Assembly (NCBI GenBank): GCA_021151695.1
Contig: JAGKWU010000010.1
Coordinates: forward strand, 124,001-188,000
Length of the DNA stretch: 64,000 bases
Direction: 5' to 3'
DNA from: Cellvibrionaceae bacterium
GTDB lineage: Bacteria; Pseudomonadota; Gammaproteobacteria; Pseudomonadales; Cellvibrionaceae
The notes beneath the pieces were generated by a model. That model was not told the DNA's origin. It did no database searches and was given only the letters and a program-made list of their open reading frames with translations. The translations under genes and the position numbers were made by a program. Below are positions 1-8,464 of the stretch, in pieces; position 1 is the stretch's first letter, and every line of letters starts with the position of its first letter.

Positions 1-330
1 ATTGGCGACCTGGGGGCCGGTAAAACCACGCTTACGCGCGGCATCCTGCGCGGCTTCGGCCATACGGGCGCTGTCAAAAGTCCCACTTATACGCTGGTCG
101 AAGTCTACGAGTTCGCCGCGCGTCGTGTGTATCACTTCGATTTATATCGCCTGGGCGATCCGGAAGAGCTGGAGTACATGGGTATCCGGGATTATTTCGC
201 CGATGGCAGCATCTGCCTGATCGAATGGCCTGCGCGCGGCGAGGGTGTCCTGGGCAAACCGGATCTGGTGATTGACATTCGCCCTCAGGCTGAGGGGCGG
301 TTGGTCAAGCTGACGGGACTTGTATTGTAA
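1..330 (+). CDS. tsaE: TsaE, tRNA t6A modification ATPase (5' end outside window)
   Basis: The reading frame is open from the first base and ends at 328-330. The visible part begins inside the Walker A loop, GDLGAGKTT, followed by the family-typical SPTYTLVEVYEF, the YHFDLYRL block and the CLIEWPARGEG block. Family knowledge: TsaE is the P-loop ATPase that partners TsaB and TsaD in making N6-threonylcarbamoyladenosine at position 37 of ANN-decoding tRNAs in the cytoplasm. Only about 20-25 N-terminal residues are missing, judged by usual family length (about 150). The next gene downstream is unrelated and separated by more than 200 bases, so tsaE ends its unit here (the usual partner amiC/mutL is not next). 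Confidence 0.93.
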   Translation: MGDLGAGKTTLTRGILRGFGHTGAVKSPTYTLVEVYEFAARRVYHFDLYRLGDPEELEYMGIRDYFADGSICLIEWPARGEGVLGKPDLVIDIRPQAEGRLVKLTGLVL

Positions 331-462
331 AGGCAGGGTTCATGCGCTAAGTAAGACTAAAACGGCCACTTATCCGGCCAAATAATCCTTAAATTCTATT
401 TAAATTAGCTAATAACCTGTTTATTATCAGTCAGATGAGCTTTATTGAATTCGGCTAACTAT

Positions 463-530
463 CCGGCCAATACTAAGGGCCGGCCAATACGAAGTGCCGG
501 CCAAAATTTAAGGGCTGACCAAACTTTCAC
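463..530 (+). repeat. 17-bp tandem repeats before the Fic gene
   Basis: Three units of 17 bases begin with CCGGCCAA at 463, 480 and 497; a degraded fourth unit starts at 514 (GCTGACCAA). A separate CCGGCCAA lies at 374-381. The units end 14 bases before the preferred ATG of the Fic protein, so they sit in its leader or promoter. If translation started at the upstream TTG at 445 they would instead encode a repeated peptide. An operator for autoregulation is an inference only. Confidence 0.6.
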
Positions 531-543
531 AAAGGCAGATGCC

Positions 544-1746
544 ATGAGCGCCTCAATAATGGATGTCAGCCCCTTTATCCCCAGTGATAAGGCGTTAGTA
601 CAGGCGCAGTTGCCGGATAAAGCCATTAGCCTGATTGCCCTTTCTTCCCGATTAGCCGGCCAGCTTGCGCCCTTAACACTGGCTCGTATTGAGCAGCATA
701 TGGCGGCTATCAACTCCTACTATTCCAACTTGATTGAGGGCAACTCAACTCGCCCCCATGAGATTCGTGCTGCCCAACGCGGCGATTACAGCGGTGATCC
801 TGCCAAGCGGGATTTGCAGCAGGAGTCGCTGGCGCATATGCAGGTGCAAGAACGGTTGCTGGCCCAAAAACCGGATTTAAGCCAGCTGTTTACTTCAACG
901 TTTATTGGCCAGCTACACGCCGAATTTTATAAGCGTGTACCTAAAAGCCTGTGGCTTATTAAAGATGAGCAGGGCGCGGATGTAGATAAAGTTGTGCCCG
1001 GCCAATGGCGTAGCCGGCAGGTGATTGTGGGCCGGCATATTCCACCGCAAGCGGAGGATTTGCCTGCGCTTATGGCGCGCTTTTGCGAAACATATCACCC
1101 GCAACAATTTAGCGGCGATCGCAAAATTATTGCGCTTATGGCAGCCCATCATCGCTTTGCCTGGATTCACCCCTTTATCGATGGCAATGGCAGGGTGGGG
1201 CGCTTATTTACGGATGCAGCGCTCAAGGCTGCCGGGTTGGATAGTTGCGGTGCATGGTGTTTAAGTCGCGGTTTGGCTCGCTCATCCAGTCGCTATAAAG
1301 CCTTGCTTTCCAATGCAGATTCCCCGCGTTTGGGGGATTACGATGGTCGCGGTGCGCTCACTGAAAAAGGCTTAACCGAGTTTTGTAGCTATATGCTGGA
1401 TCAGGCCATAGACCAGGTAACTTATATCAGCGATTTACTTGATGTAGCCAAAATGCGCCAGCGTATTGAGCGCTATATTATTGCGCGTAATGATGATCGG
1501 GTTGAGGGTGTTAGTGCACCGCTAAAATCGACCGCGGGATTAATTCTCTCTACGGCATTTCAGCAGGGCGAAATTGATCGCGCCCAGGCACTGGAGTTAT
1601 GTGCCATGCCGGAGCGCAGTGCACGGCGGTTATTAAGCCAATTAAAAGCTGACGGGTTGCTCAGTGAAACCAGCAGCAAATCGCCTTTGCGCTGGGAGAT
1701 TCCTGAGCATGCAGAGCCTTGGTACCTCCCTAATCTCACACCATAA
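544..1746 (+). CDS. Fic family protein (probable AMP transferase) with C-terminal winged helix
   Basis: A 400-residue Fic protein. The catalytic signature HPFIDGNGRVGR begins at residue 209, with the active His first; an inhibitory-helix pattern SNLIEGN lies near residue 62, the arrangement of class II Fic proteins in which the inhibitory helix is at the N-terminus of the same chain. Family knowledge: such proteins transfer AMP from ATP to target proteins or to themselves and are autoinhibited by the Glu of that helix. The last 100 residues look like a winged-helix DNA-binding part (LELCAMPERSARRLLSQLK). I chose the ATG at 544 because AAAGG lies 8 bases before it; an in-frame TTG at 445 would add 33 residues that read through the tandem repeats. 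No antitoxin gene is adjacent. Target unknown. Confidence 0.88.
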   Translation: MSASIMDVSPFIPSDKALVQAQLPDKAISLIALSSRLAGQLAPLTLARIEQHMAAINSYYSNLIEGNSTRPHEIRAAQRGDYSGDPAKRDLQQESLAHMQVQERLLAQKPDLSQLFTSTFIGQLHAEFYKRVPKSLWLIKDEQGADVDKVVPGQWRSRQVIVGRHIPPQAEDLPALMARFCETYHPQQFSGDRKIIALMAAHHRFAWIHPFIDGNGRVGRLFTDAALKAAGLDSCGAWCLSRGLARSSSRYKALLSNADSPRLGDYDGRGALTEKGLTEFCSYMLDQAIDQVTYISDLLDVAKMRQRIERYIIARNDDRVEGVSAPLKSTAGLILSTAFQQGEIDRAQALELCAMPERSARRLLSQLKADGLLSETSSKSPLRWEIPEHAEPWYLPNLTP

Positions 1747-1748
1747 AT

Positions 1749-1768
1749 AACCCGTAAGGGGTTTTGTA
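1749..1768 (+). terminator. Possible weak terminator after the Fic gene
   Basis: AACCC and GGGTT can pair around a five-base loop and run into TTTTGTATTT just after the Fic stop codon. The stem is short, so the call is weak. Confidence 0.35.
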
Positions 1769-1861
1769 TTTACGGCCCACATCACTAAACAAAACCTTAC
1801 TTTGATTGCGTGTCCAGCTCCGGTATAACTCGCAGCTCCTCCAACTACTCGCTATAAAAAT

Positions 1862-2326
1862 ATGAATACTCTCGAATTCCAATCCCTGGCGAATAGCATC
1901 GCCGATGAAGTCGGCCGCTTGTTGCCCAGTGTGTTAGCGGTTCCCGAAGAATTGGCGATTGCCCATGGCAACTGTGTGCTCTGCGTAATGAACGCACAGG
2001 GCGATACAGTGTTGCGTATGTATGGTGGCGATAAGCCGTTGCGCCAACGTCAGGTTGCGCAAACCGTGGTGAAAAAAGCGTTGCAAGTCTGGATCACTGG
2101 TTACGCCACTGGCACCTACGAAACCCTGGTGTACACCGGGCAAGTTAACGAAGATGACGTTGGAATTCCGCGCCCCGAGTTAATCGGTTGGCTCGGTGGC
2201 TTTGAAGCGAAAACGGCGGGAGGTGAGCGTCTTGTGCTTGCCTTTAGCGGTGTGCGCGGCGAGCAAGATCAGGCCATTTTGCGCAGGGCAGCAGAAAATT
2301 TAGCGACATTTTCTATCGTTGATTAA
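1862..2326 (+). CDS. GlcG/HbpS-like small protein (putative heme-binding)
   Basis: A 154-residue soluble protein without signal peptide. The run NSIADEVGRLLPSVLAVPEE, the central GNCVLCVMNAQGDTVLRMYG and the C-terminal alpha/beta pattern ending in SGVRGEQDQAILRRAAENL resemble the GlcG/HbpS (DUF336) fold, whose members bind heme or degradation products or act as accessory proteins to sensors and catabolic enzymes. The identification is from overall pattern, not from a catalytic motif, so function is not claimed. It stands alone: the Fic gene is 115 bases upstream and the convergent tautomerase gene ends 66 bases downstream. No clear Shine-Dalgarno precedes the ATG. Confidence 0.6.
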   Translation: MNTLEFQSLANSIADEVGRLLPSVLAVPEELAIAHGNCVLCVMNAQGDTVLRMYGGDKPLRQRQVAQTVVKKALQVWITGYATGTYETLVYTGQVNEDDVGIPRPELIGWLGGFEAKTAGGERLVLAFSGVRGEQDQAILRRAAENLATFSIVD

Positions 2327-2392
2327 GAGATATTTTTAATCGGCTGGTCAATGGCCTGATGACAACAATCCTTCGCTGACTTGATCAAGGTG

Positions 2393-2776
2393 CTACACAT
2401 TAATTTGATAATTCAGCTTTGCCTCGTCACCGGTAATGCCGCGAAATCCCCAGCAGTGCGGCGGCTGTTCTTTTACCGTGATTTCTATGTCCACCGGTGC
2501 TATGCCCAGTTGTGTTTCTATTGCGCGAAACAGGGTTTTAATCAGGCTTTTAATGGTTTCCGCCTGACGGCCCTGCATCATATTGATTTCAATAACTGTG
2601 TAGGCATCGCTGCGTCCGCCAGGGTAATAAAAGTCATCTTTGGCAAGCGGAATAAATCTGTGGGCGCGTTTATCTTCGGGCATGCCCAGCACGTCTTGCA
2701 TGCACTGGTGAATCACGTTGGATAATGCCGCCTTGATGGGATTGAGTTGTGAATCAATACCGTAGATAACGATCAT
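2393..2776 (-). CDS. Tautomerase-family small protein lacking Pro-2
   Basis: A 127-residue protein matching the pattern of the Tautomerase_2 group: a short N-terminal strand, a LGMPEDKRAHRFI segment, the DDFYYPGGRSDAYTVIEI core and a repeated beta-alpha-beta half (QGRQAETIKSLIKTLFRAI) ending in CWGFRGITGDEA. The ATG at 2776 is preceded by AAGGA at good spacing; the frame is open further upstream but that part is intergenic sequence containing the gcvH terminator. Odd point: family enzymes use the proline exposed after removal of Met1, but here residue 2 is Ile. It may be catalytically inactive or act differently. The gene is separated from gcvH by a strong terminator, so it is its own unit. 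Confidence 0.75.
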   Translation of the reverse strand: MIVIYGIDSQLNPIKAALSNVIHQCMQDVLGMPEDKRAHRFIPLAKDDFYYPGGRSDAYTVIEINMMQGRQAETIKSLIKTLFRAIETQLGIAPVDIEITVKEQPPHCWGFRGITGDEAKLNYQINV

Positions 2777-2827
2777 GGTGTGTCCTTGCGAGCGATGCTG
2801 TGGGAATAAATGGCAATATCGGCCAAT

Positions 2828-2857
2828 AAAAAAACGCGGCCCGGGCCGCGTTTTTTT
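2828..2857 (-). terminator. Bidirectional intrinsic terminator behind gcvH
   Basis: A perfect 30-base palindrome: seven A, CGCGGCCC, GGGCCGCG, seven T. It lies 20 bases past the gcvH stop and ends that operon on the minus strand. Confidence 0.92.
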
Positions 2858-2876
2858 GGAATTTCTCCAGCGAAAA

Positions 2877-3269
2877 TTACTCTTCGCTTTCAATCAGGTC
2901 GCGATAGTCGTCTGCGTCCAGCGCTTCGGCGAGCTCATCCAGATTGTCTGGTTTAACGCGAAAGAACCAACCGTCGTCGTAAGGTGAACTGTTTACAGTC
3001 TCAGGTGAATCTTGCAGGGCTTCGTTTACCGCAATAACTTCGCCGCTCACCAGCGAGTAAATATCAGAAGCGGCTTTAACCGATTCCACAACACCAGCTT
3101 CTTCACCAGCGGTTACAGTGCTGCCTACTTCTGGAGTCTCAACAAATACAACATCGCCCAATGCTTCTTGCGCGTGGTCAGTAATGCCGATGGTGACGGT
3201 GCCGTCTTCTTCTACACGCGCCCACTCGTGGCTGCTTAAATATTTCAGTTCTTTGCGAATGTCGCTCAT
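2877..3269 (-). CDS. gcvH: Glycine cleavage system H protein
   Basis: A 130-residue lipoyl carrier of the glycine cleavage complex. It carries the aminomethyl intermediate on a lipoyl-lysine between the P, T and L proteins in the cytosol. The start SSHEWARVEEDGTVTIGITD, the VVFVETPEVG strand and the lipoylation site ESVKAASDIY (Lys in the middle) are all present, as is the C-terminal SSPYDDGWFFRVKP. Length is normal (about 128). It follows gcvT on the same strand by 44 bases, forming gcvT-gcvH; gcvP is not in this window. An intrinsic terminator follows directly. Confidence 0.97.
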   Translation of the reverse strand: MSDIRKELKYLSSHEWARVEEDGTVTIGITDHAQEALGDVVFVETPEVGSTVTAGEEAGVVESVKAASDIYSLVSGEVIAVNEALQDSPETVNSSPYDDGWFFRVKPDNLDELAEALDADDYRDLIESEE

Positions 3270-3313
3270 GATGATTTCCTGTGTTCTGTTTGTTCTAAAC
3301 GTAATATTGAATA

Positions 3314-4420
3314 TTAAACCAGTGACTTGCCGTTGCGCACAAAGTTGGGTGCAACCACATCGACCAGAATTTGTTTGCCGCGCATTTCAACATGGCATTG
3401 GTTGCCTATAGCAACCGGAACGCGGGCCAGCGCTATAGAATAGCCCAAAGTCGGCGAAAAAGTACCGCTGGTGATGACGCCTTTCTTATCGCTGCCTTCA
3501 ATAGAGACGAGTTGTTCTGCGCGCATCACACCGCGCTCGCGCAACACCAGGCCTACCAGTTTGTATTCCGGACCGGCATTTTTTTCGGCTTCGATTTTGG
3601 CGCGGCCAATAAAATTGCGCTCGGCTGGCTGCCAGGCAATGGTCCAACCCATATTGGCCGCCAGCGGAGAAACGCTGTCGTCCATTTCATGGCCGTACAG
3701 ATTCATGCCGGCTTCCAGGCGCAGTGTGTCGCGCGCTGCCAGTCCGCAAGGCGGCACACCGGCATCCGCCAGTGCTTTCCAAAAAGCGACGGCTTCGGCG
3801 TTGGGCAACATGATTTCCAGGCCATCTTCGCCGGTATAACCGGTGCGGGCGATAAACCAGTCGCCTTCGGACAAACCCTGGAATACCTTGAGGCTGTCGA
3901 TCAGTGCGGCGCGGGCAGGAGATACCGCCGTTTTGGTGAGTTCGATGGCTTTAGGGCCCTGGATGGCGATCATCGCCAGGTCATCGCGCTCTTTCAGTTC
4001 GACCTTGAAGTCGGCCGCGATTTTGCCCATCCAGGCCAGGTCTTTCTCGCGGGTGCCACAGTTGACCACCGTACGGAACCACTGGCCGATTGCGCTATCC
4101 TGACCCATGTTGTACACGATCAAATCGTCGATAACGCCGCCATCCTCATTCAGCATGCCGCTGTAGAGTGCTTTGCCGGTGACGGCTTCGATCTTGGCTA
4201 CATCGTTGGCCAGCAGGTATTGCAAATAGGCTTTGGCGTCGGCACCTGTGACATCAACCACGGTCATGTGGGATACATCAAACATGCCTGAGGCGCTGCG
4301 CACCTTGTTGTGTTCATCCAACTGCGAGCCGTAGTGCAGGGGCATATCCCAGCCGCCGAAATCCACTATTTTGCCGCCCATGTCCTGATGTGTGGTGAAG
4401 AGTGCGGTTTTAAAACCCAT
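3314..4420 (-). CDS. gcvT: Glycine cleavage system T protein (aminomethyltransferase)
   Basis: A 368-residue tetrahydrofolate-dependent aminomethyltransferase, which releases ammonia and makes methylene-THF from the aminomethyl group on GcvH. Hallmarks are MPLHYGSQLDEHNKVR near the start, the FDVSHM motif, NDGGVIDDLIVYN-type text (here NEDGGVIDDLIVYN), ARTGYTGEDGLEIM and the C-terminal SPTLGYSIALARVP. Length fits the family. It is the first gene of gcvTH, divergent from the AsmA-type gene with about 180 bases between starts. I looked for a glycine riboswitch in that gap and saw no recognisable tandem aptamer. The ATG is preceded by GAGGCACC. Confidence 0.97.
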   Translation of the reverse strand: MGFKTALFTTHQDMGGKIVDFGGWDMPLHYGSQLDEHNKVRSASGMFDVSHMTVVDVTGADAKAYLQYLLANDVAKIEAVTGKALYSGMLNEDGGVIDDLIVYNMGQDSAIGQWFRTVVNCGTREKDLAWMGKIAADFKVELKERDDLAMIAIQGPKAIELTKTAVSPARAALIDSLKVFQGLSEGDWFIARTGYTGEDGLEIMLPNAEAVAFWKALADAGVPPCGLAARDTLRLEAGMNLYGHEMDDSVSPLAANMGWTIAWQPAERNFIGRAKIEAEKNAGPEYKLVGLVLRERGVMRAEQLVSIEGSDKKGVITSGTFSPTLGYSIALARVPVAIGNQCHVEMRGKQILVDVVAPNFVRNGKSLV

Positions 4421-4600
4421 GAGGTGCCTCGAAAGGGGATGCGAAAAAGGGTGGCTATTCTAACGGCCAGCGCCGGCTTCTACCAGTTGTACGGGCATCG
4501 GTAAGTTAACTCTGGTTGCCTTATAGTCGTCCGGGATTACACTGCTGTTAAGGTGAACCTGTTAGGGTATTTGCAAATCACGGAATTGTTCGGGGGAATT

Positions 4601-6742
4601 ATGGCAACCAAATCCGCACTGAAAATCGCCGGCTACGTCCTGGCTTTTCTGGTTATCTCCTTTATTGCACTGATTTTTTTGATCGATGCCAATACCTTCA
4701 GGCCGCGTATTGAGGCGCTGGCCAAAGAGCAGGGCATAGCGCTTGCCATGCGCGGCGATCTCCATTGGGCTTTTTGGCCATCTTTGGGGTTGGCGGTGCA
4801 GGACGTGAGCGTGGCCAGCGTGGATACCCCTGATAAACCTATTGCCGACGTAAAAAAGGCCAGCTTTCTTGTGGCTTTTATGCCGCTGATGCGCGGCGAT
4901 GTTCAAGTCAAACACATATTGGTAGATACCGCTGCAATCGATCTGCAAGTGGATGCGCAGGGCGTAGGCAACTGGACCAAATTGATCAAGCAAAAACCAG
5001 CTGACACCAGTGCTGCCAGCAGCGCGCCTACCGATACTAAAGCGAAAGAATTAAAACTCGCCATCGAAAAAATCAGCCTCCAGCACAGCCAGGTCAGCTA
5101 CAGCGATCTCGCCAAAGGCAGCCGTTTTTTATTAAAAGACATAGAGCTGGAAATGGACGGCGTGAACCTTGATGGCGATCCTTTTACCATGGTATTTTCC
5201 AGCGAGGCCCAGATTAGTTCGGCAGATGTGAAAGCGCCGCCGCTTATCATTAAAACAAAACTTGGCCAAAAGATTACGCTGGATAAAGAACTGAGTGAGG
5301 TGAAGCTGTCCGAAGGTGATCTGGTATTGGTGATCAGTAAAAATGCGAGCGCCACGCTCAAGCTCAAATATGCAGTAAAACTCGGCAATCTAAAAAATAA
5401 TCTCGCTTATCAAGGTGAGTTTGCATCGGACAATTTTAGTGCGCGTGAACTTTTAGCAGTATTTGGTAGTGCGCCTAAAATGGCCAACGACAAAGCCCTG
5501 ACTGATATCAAAGTAACAGCCAACATCAACGGCGATAAAACCAGCGCTTCGCTCAAGGATCTTGATCTTAAGCTCGATAAAACTTCACTTAAGGGCACCC
5601 TGGCCATCACCAATTTTTCTACCAGCGCACTTGAGGCAAGCTTGCAAGGTGATGAAATTAATGTGGACGATTACCTGGCCCCCAAAGTCGGTGAAAATGC
5701 GGCCCCGGCTGCCGCCCCAGCTTCTGCTGCAGCGGTGACGGCCGCCACTGGCGACGAAGTGCTGATTCCGCTGGAGCTGCTGCGCAAACTCAATGTTGAT
5801 CTCAAAGCCGGCTTTAAAAAATTACAAATAATGGATTTGTCACTCGCCGATGTGCAATTGGATATAGCTGCAAACGGCGGTCATTTGCAGCAGCAACTGA
5901 GCGCTAGCGCCTATTCAGGTACCATTCGTGAAAAAGCCAACTTGCAAGCGAACCAGACGGCGCAAGTGCAATTCGAAGCTCATCTACAGGGTGTTGAGAT
6001 AGCGCCCATCCTGAAGGATCGCAAACTGGATAAAAGCTTGCATCTGTCGGGTGCGGTACAGTTGAATGCGCAGGGGCAGGCCAATGGCGTCACTAAAAAC
6101 CAGATAATCGCATCGCTCACCGGTGGCGCTGACTTCGCCGGTGCCAAAGTGCGCCTGGCTCCGCTGAATATAGAGCAACAATTCTGCAAATTGGTTAATC
6201 TCGTCAATCGGGCCGAGGCACAGGAGCAAACCTGGGATGCTTTCACCGAGTTGCGTGAACTCACCGGTAGAGTGGCCATTGCCAATCGCGTCATTACCAT
6301 TGAAAGCCTGAATGCGGGTGTGGAAAAATTACTGCTGGCCGCATCGGGTAATATCAATCTTGAAAAAGGCAGTTACAATTTCCTGTTGCCCTTAAAGTTG
6401 GTGCGCGATGCCAGTGATACACCCTCAAGTATTACCACCAGCGCCAAAGGCTGTGCTGTCACAAGCAATTATTGGGCTGAGCGCAGTATGTCGTTGCTGC
6501 GCTGTAAAGGCGCTTACGCGAATATAGATCCTAAAAATGATTGCCGTCCCGACGGCGACATGTTGCGTGAGCTCACCAAAGATTATGCAGAGTACAAACT
6601 CAAAGAAAAACACGGCGCAAAAATTGACGCTAAAAAAGAAGAGCTGATGAAAAAGCTCGATGAAAAATTAGGCGGCGAAGGAAAAGCCGAACAAGCCAAA
6701 AGCCTGCTTAAAAATTTATTCAAGAAGAAAGATGACAAATAA
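4601..6742 (+). CDS. AsmA family protein
   Basis: A 713-residue inner-membrane-anchored periplasmic protein. One N-terminal transmembrane helix (about residues 7-28) is followed by ANTFRPRIEALAKEQGIAL and RGDLHWAFWPSLGLAVQDV, the classic AsmA N-terminal text, then a long beta-rich body and an AsmA C-terminal block (ADFAGAKVRLAPLNIEQQF) ending in a Lys-rich tail. Family knowledge: AsmA-like proteins resemble bridge-like lipid-transfer proteins and affect phospholipid transport and outer-membrane assembly. GGGGGA precedes the ATG at 4601; the longer frame from 4553 lacks such a site. Its end overlaps mutY by 11 bases, so the two are translationally linked. Confidence 0.9.
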   Translation: MATKSALKIAGYVLAFLVISFIALIFLIDANTFRPRIEALAKEQGIALAMRGDLHWAFWPSLGLAVQDVSVASVDTPDKPIADVKKASFLVAFMPLMRGDVQVKHILVDTAAIDLQVDAQGVGNWTKLIKQKPADTSAASSAPTDTKAKELKLAIEKISLQHSQVSYSDLAKGSRFLLKDIELEMDGVNLDGDPFTMVFSSEAQISSADVKAPPLIIKTKLGQKITLDKELSEVKLSEGDLVLVISKNASATLKLKYAVKLGNLKNNLAYQGEFASDNFSARELLAVFGSAPKMANDKALTDIKVTANINGDKTSASLKDLDLKLDKTSLKGTLAITNFSTSALEASLQGDEINVDDYLAPKVGENAAPAAAPASAAAVTAATGDEVLIPLELLRKLNVDLKAGFKKLQIMDLSLADVQLDIAANGGHLQQQLSASAYSGTIREKANLQANQTAQVQFEAHLQGVEIAPILKDRKLDKSLHLSGAVQLNAQGQANGVTKNQIIASLTGGADFAGAKVRLAPLNIEQQFCKLVNLVNRAEAQEQTWDAFTELRELTGRVAIANRVITIESLNAGVEKLLLAASGNINLEKGSYNFLLPLKLVRDASDTPSSITTSAKGCAVTSNYWAERSMSLLRCKGAYANIDPKNDCRPDGDMLRELTKDYAEYKLKEKHGAKIDAKKEELMKKLDEKLGGEGKAEQAKSLLKNLFKKKDDK

Positions 6743-7787
6743 CTTTTCACAATCCGTTTTACGTTGGTTTGACAAGCACGGACGCAAGCATCTTCCCTGG
6801 CAGCAAGACATCACACCCTATCGGGTGTGGTTGTCCGAGATTATGCTGCAGCAAACCCAGGTCACCACGGTGATTCCCTATTTCGAGCGATTCACCAAAA
6901 AATTCCCCGATGTGCGCAGTCTCGCCGCTGCACCTATCGATGAGGTGTTGCATCTCTGGACCGGTCTTGGCTATTACGCCCGCGCCCGCAACTTGCACAA
7001 ATGCGCGCAGACCATCGTGAATCAATACGGTGGTGAGTTTCCCGATTCAGTGGAAGCCTTGAGCGAACTTACCGGTATTGGTCGTTCTACGGCTGGTGCG
7101 ATTGTCAGTATTGCCTTTCAAAAGCGCGCAGCGATTCTCGATGGCAACGTCAAACGCGTGTTGGCTCGCTACCACGCGGTGGAGGGGTGGCCAGGGCAAA
7201 CAGATACGCTCAATCAACTGTGGGAAATCGCTGAAACCTATACCCCGAAAAAACGCAGCAATCATTACACCCAGGCCATGATGGATATGGGAGCAACGCT
7301 TTGCACCCGCAGTAAGCCCAAATGCGACCTGTGCCCCCTGCAGGAGGGATGCGTTGCTTTTGCTCTGGGCAAGCAGAACGCTTATCCCGGAAAAAAACCT
7401 AAAAAAGATCTGCCGGTAAAAGAGGTGCAGTTGCTGATGCTGCGCAATCCCGCCGGGGACATCTGGCTTAACCAGCGTCCACCACAAGGCATTTGGGGTG
7501 GATTGTGGAGTTTCCCCGAATTGGCAATCGATGAGGATCCCAAAAACTATGTGATGCAGCTGGGTGCCAAGGTTGCCAACAGCGAGCTCTGGGATAGCTA
7601 TCGCCATACCTTCAGCCATTACCATCTGGATATTACCCCTGTGTTGCTCCAACTCAGCAAGGCACCCCAGGGTGTGGCTGAGGCGGCTAGTGTCTGGTAC
7701 AACCCCCATGAGCCGGAAGCATTGGGCTTGGCTGCACCGGTTAAAAAGCTACTGGAGAAACTGGCCCAGCTGGACCCGCGTCGCTAG
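6732..7787 (+). CDS. mutY: A/G-specific adenine glycosylase
   Basis: A 351-residue base-excision repair enzyme that removes adenine mispaired with 8-oxoguanine. Seen: catalytic Glu36 in LSEIMLQQTQV, helix-hairpin-helix ELTGIGRSTAGAI, the catalytic Asp in ILDGNVKRVLARY, and the iron-sulphur ligands Cys191, 198, 201 and 207 in the C-x6-C-x2-C-x5-C spacing. The C-terminal NUDIX-like domain that reads 8-oxoG follows (RPPQGIWGGLWSFPE). The start lies inside the AsmA-type gene and yggX follows 114 bases later, the asmA-mutY-yggX order known from pseudomonads. Confidence 0.97.
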   Translation: MTNNFSQSVLRWFDKHGRKHLPWQQDITPYRVWLSEIMLQQTQVTTVIPYFERFTKKFPDVRSLAAAPIDEVLHLWTGLGYYARARNLHKCAQTIVNQYGGEFPDSVEALSELTGIGRSTAGAIVSIAFQKRAAILDGNVKRVLARYHAVEGWPGQTDTLNQLWEIAETYTPKKRSNHYTQAMMDMGATLCTRSKPKCDLCPLQEGCVAFALGKQNAYPGKKPKKDLPVKEVQLLMLRNPAGDIWLNQRPPQGIWGGLWSFPELAIDEDPKNYVMQLGAKVANSELWDSYRHTFSHYHLDITPVLLQLSKAPQGVAEAASVWYNPHEPEALGLAAPVKKLLEKLAQLDPRR

Positions 7788-7901
7788 TTATTGGAAATAG
7801 ACCCAGAGCCTGAGTCCGCATAGAATGCGCGCCTCGCGTTTGCACTCTTGCCTTATATTTTTATCGCCGCCTCACATTGGCACTGCCACAGGAACCCAAC
7901 C

Positions 7902-8177
7902 ATGGCCAGATTCGTTTTTTGCCGCAAATACAAACAGGAGCTGGAAGGCCTGGATATCCCTCCGTACCCGGGCGCCAAAGGTCAGGATATCTACGACAAT
8001 GTATCCAAAAAAGCCTGGCAGGAGTGGATGGCACACCAGACTATGCTGATCAACGAAAAACGGCTCAACATGATGGATATGGGCACTCGCGTCTATCTCG
8101 GCGAGCAGATGACCAAATTCCTGTCAGGTGACGTTTATGATCAGGCCGACGGCTATGTGCCACCCTCCAAATCCTGA
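7902..8177 (+). CDS. yggX: Probable Fe(2+)-trafficking protein YggX
   Basis: A 91-residue protein with the YggX start MARFVFCRKYKQELEGL (one conserved Cys) and the conserved YPGAKGQDIYDNVSKKAW and LINEKRLNMMD blocks. Family knowledge: YggX limits damage to iron-sulphur clusters during oxidative stress and is coded next to mutY in many gammaproteobacteria, as here. The ATG at 7902 follows CAGGAACCCAACC; the frame is open to 7848 but the extra residues are not conserved text. Confidence 0.95.
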   Translation: MARFVFCRKYKQELEGLDIPPYPGAKGQDIYDNVSKKAWQEWMAHQTMLINEKRLNMMDMGTRVYLGEQMTKFLSGDVYDQADGYVPPSKS

Positions 8178-8330
8178 CTCATCGATTCTTTTGCGCAATA
8201 AACATCCAAATCGGCTAATTCATAATTAGCCCTTGATAAAAAAGGAGTTTTTTACTCTCATGAGTATTGACTCCACCCGCTCCAGCGGGTTTAATACGCG
8301 CCTCTTGCAGCCAAGCCTGCAAGACGACAC

Positions 8331-8406
8331 GCCCAGATAGCTCAGTCGGTAGAGCAGTGGATTGAAAATCCTCGTGTCCCTGGTTCGATTCCGGGTCTGG
8401 GCACCA
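8331..8406 (+). tRNA. tRNA-Phe (GAA)
   Basis: A 76-base cloverleaf. The acceptor arm GCCCAGA pairs with TCTGGGC, the D-arm reads AGCTCAGTCGGTAGAGC, the anticodon GAA is at 8364-8366, the T-arm holds GGTTCGATTCC, and CCA is encoded at 8404-8406. Confidence 0.98.
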
Positions 8407-8431
8407 TACATAAGCACATCAGTGCGCACGA

Positions 8432-8464
8432 AAGCCCGCAAATTTATTTGCGGGCTTTTTTGTT
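8432..8464 (+). terminator. Intrinsic terminator of tRNA-Phe
   Basis: AAGCCCGCAAA pairs with TTTGCGGGCTT around TTTA and is followed by TTTTGTTTT, 26 bases past the tRNA. Confidence 0.92.

Noticed and set aside
4421..4600. Glycine riboswitch before gcvT
   Set aside because: I looked for the tandem aptamer cores on the minus strand and saw none; a covariance-model search would settle it.
8226..8441. 71-codon minus-strand frame across tRNA-Phe
   Set aside because: It is the antisense of the tRNA and its terminator; such frames are a known annotation artefact.
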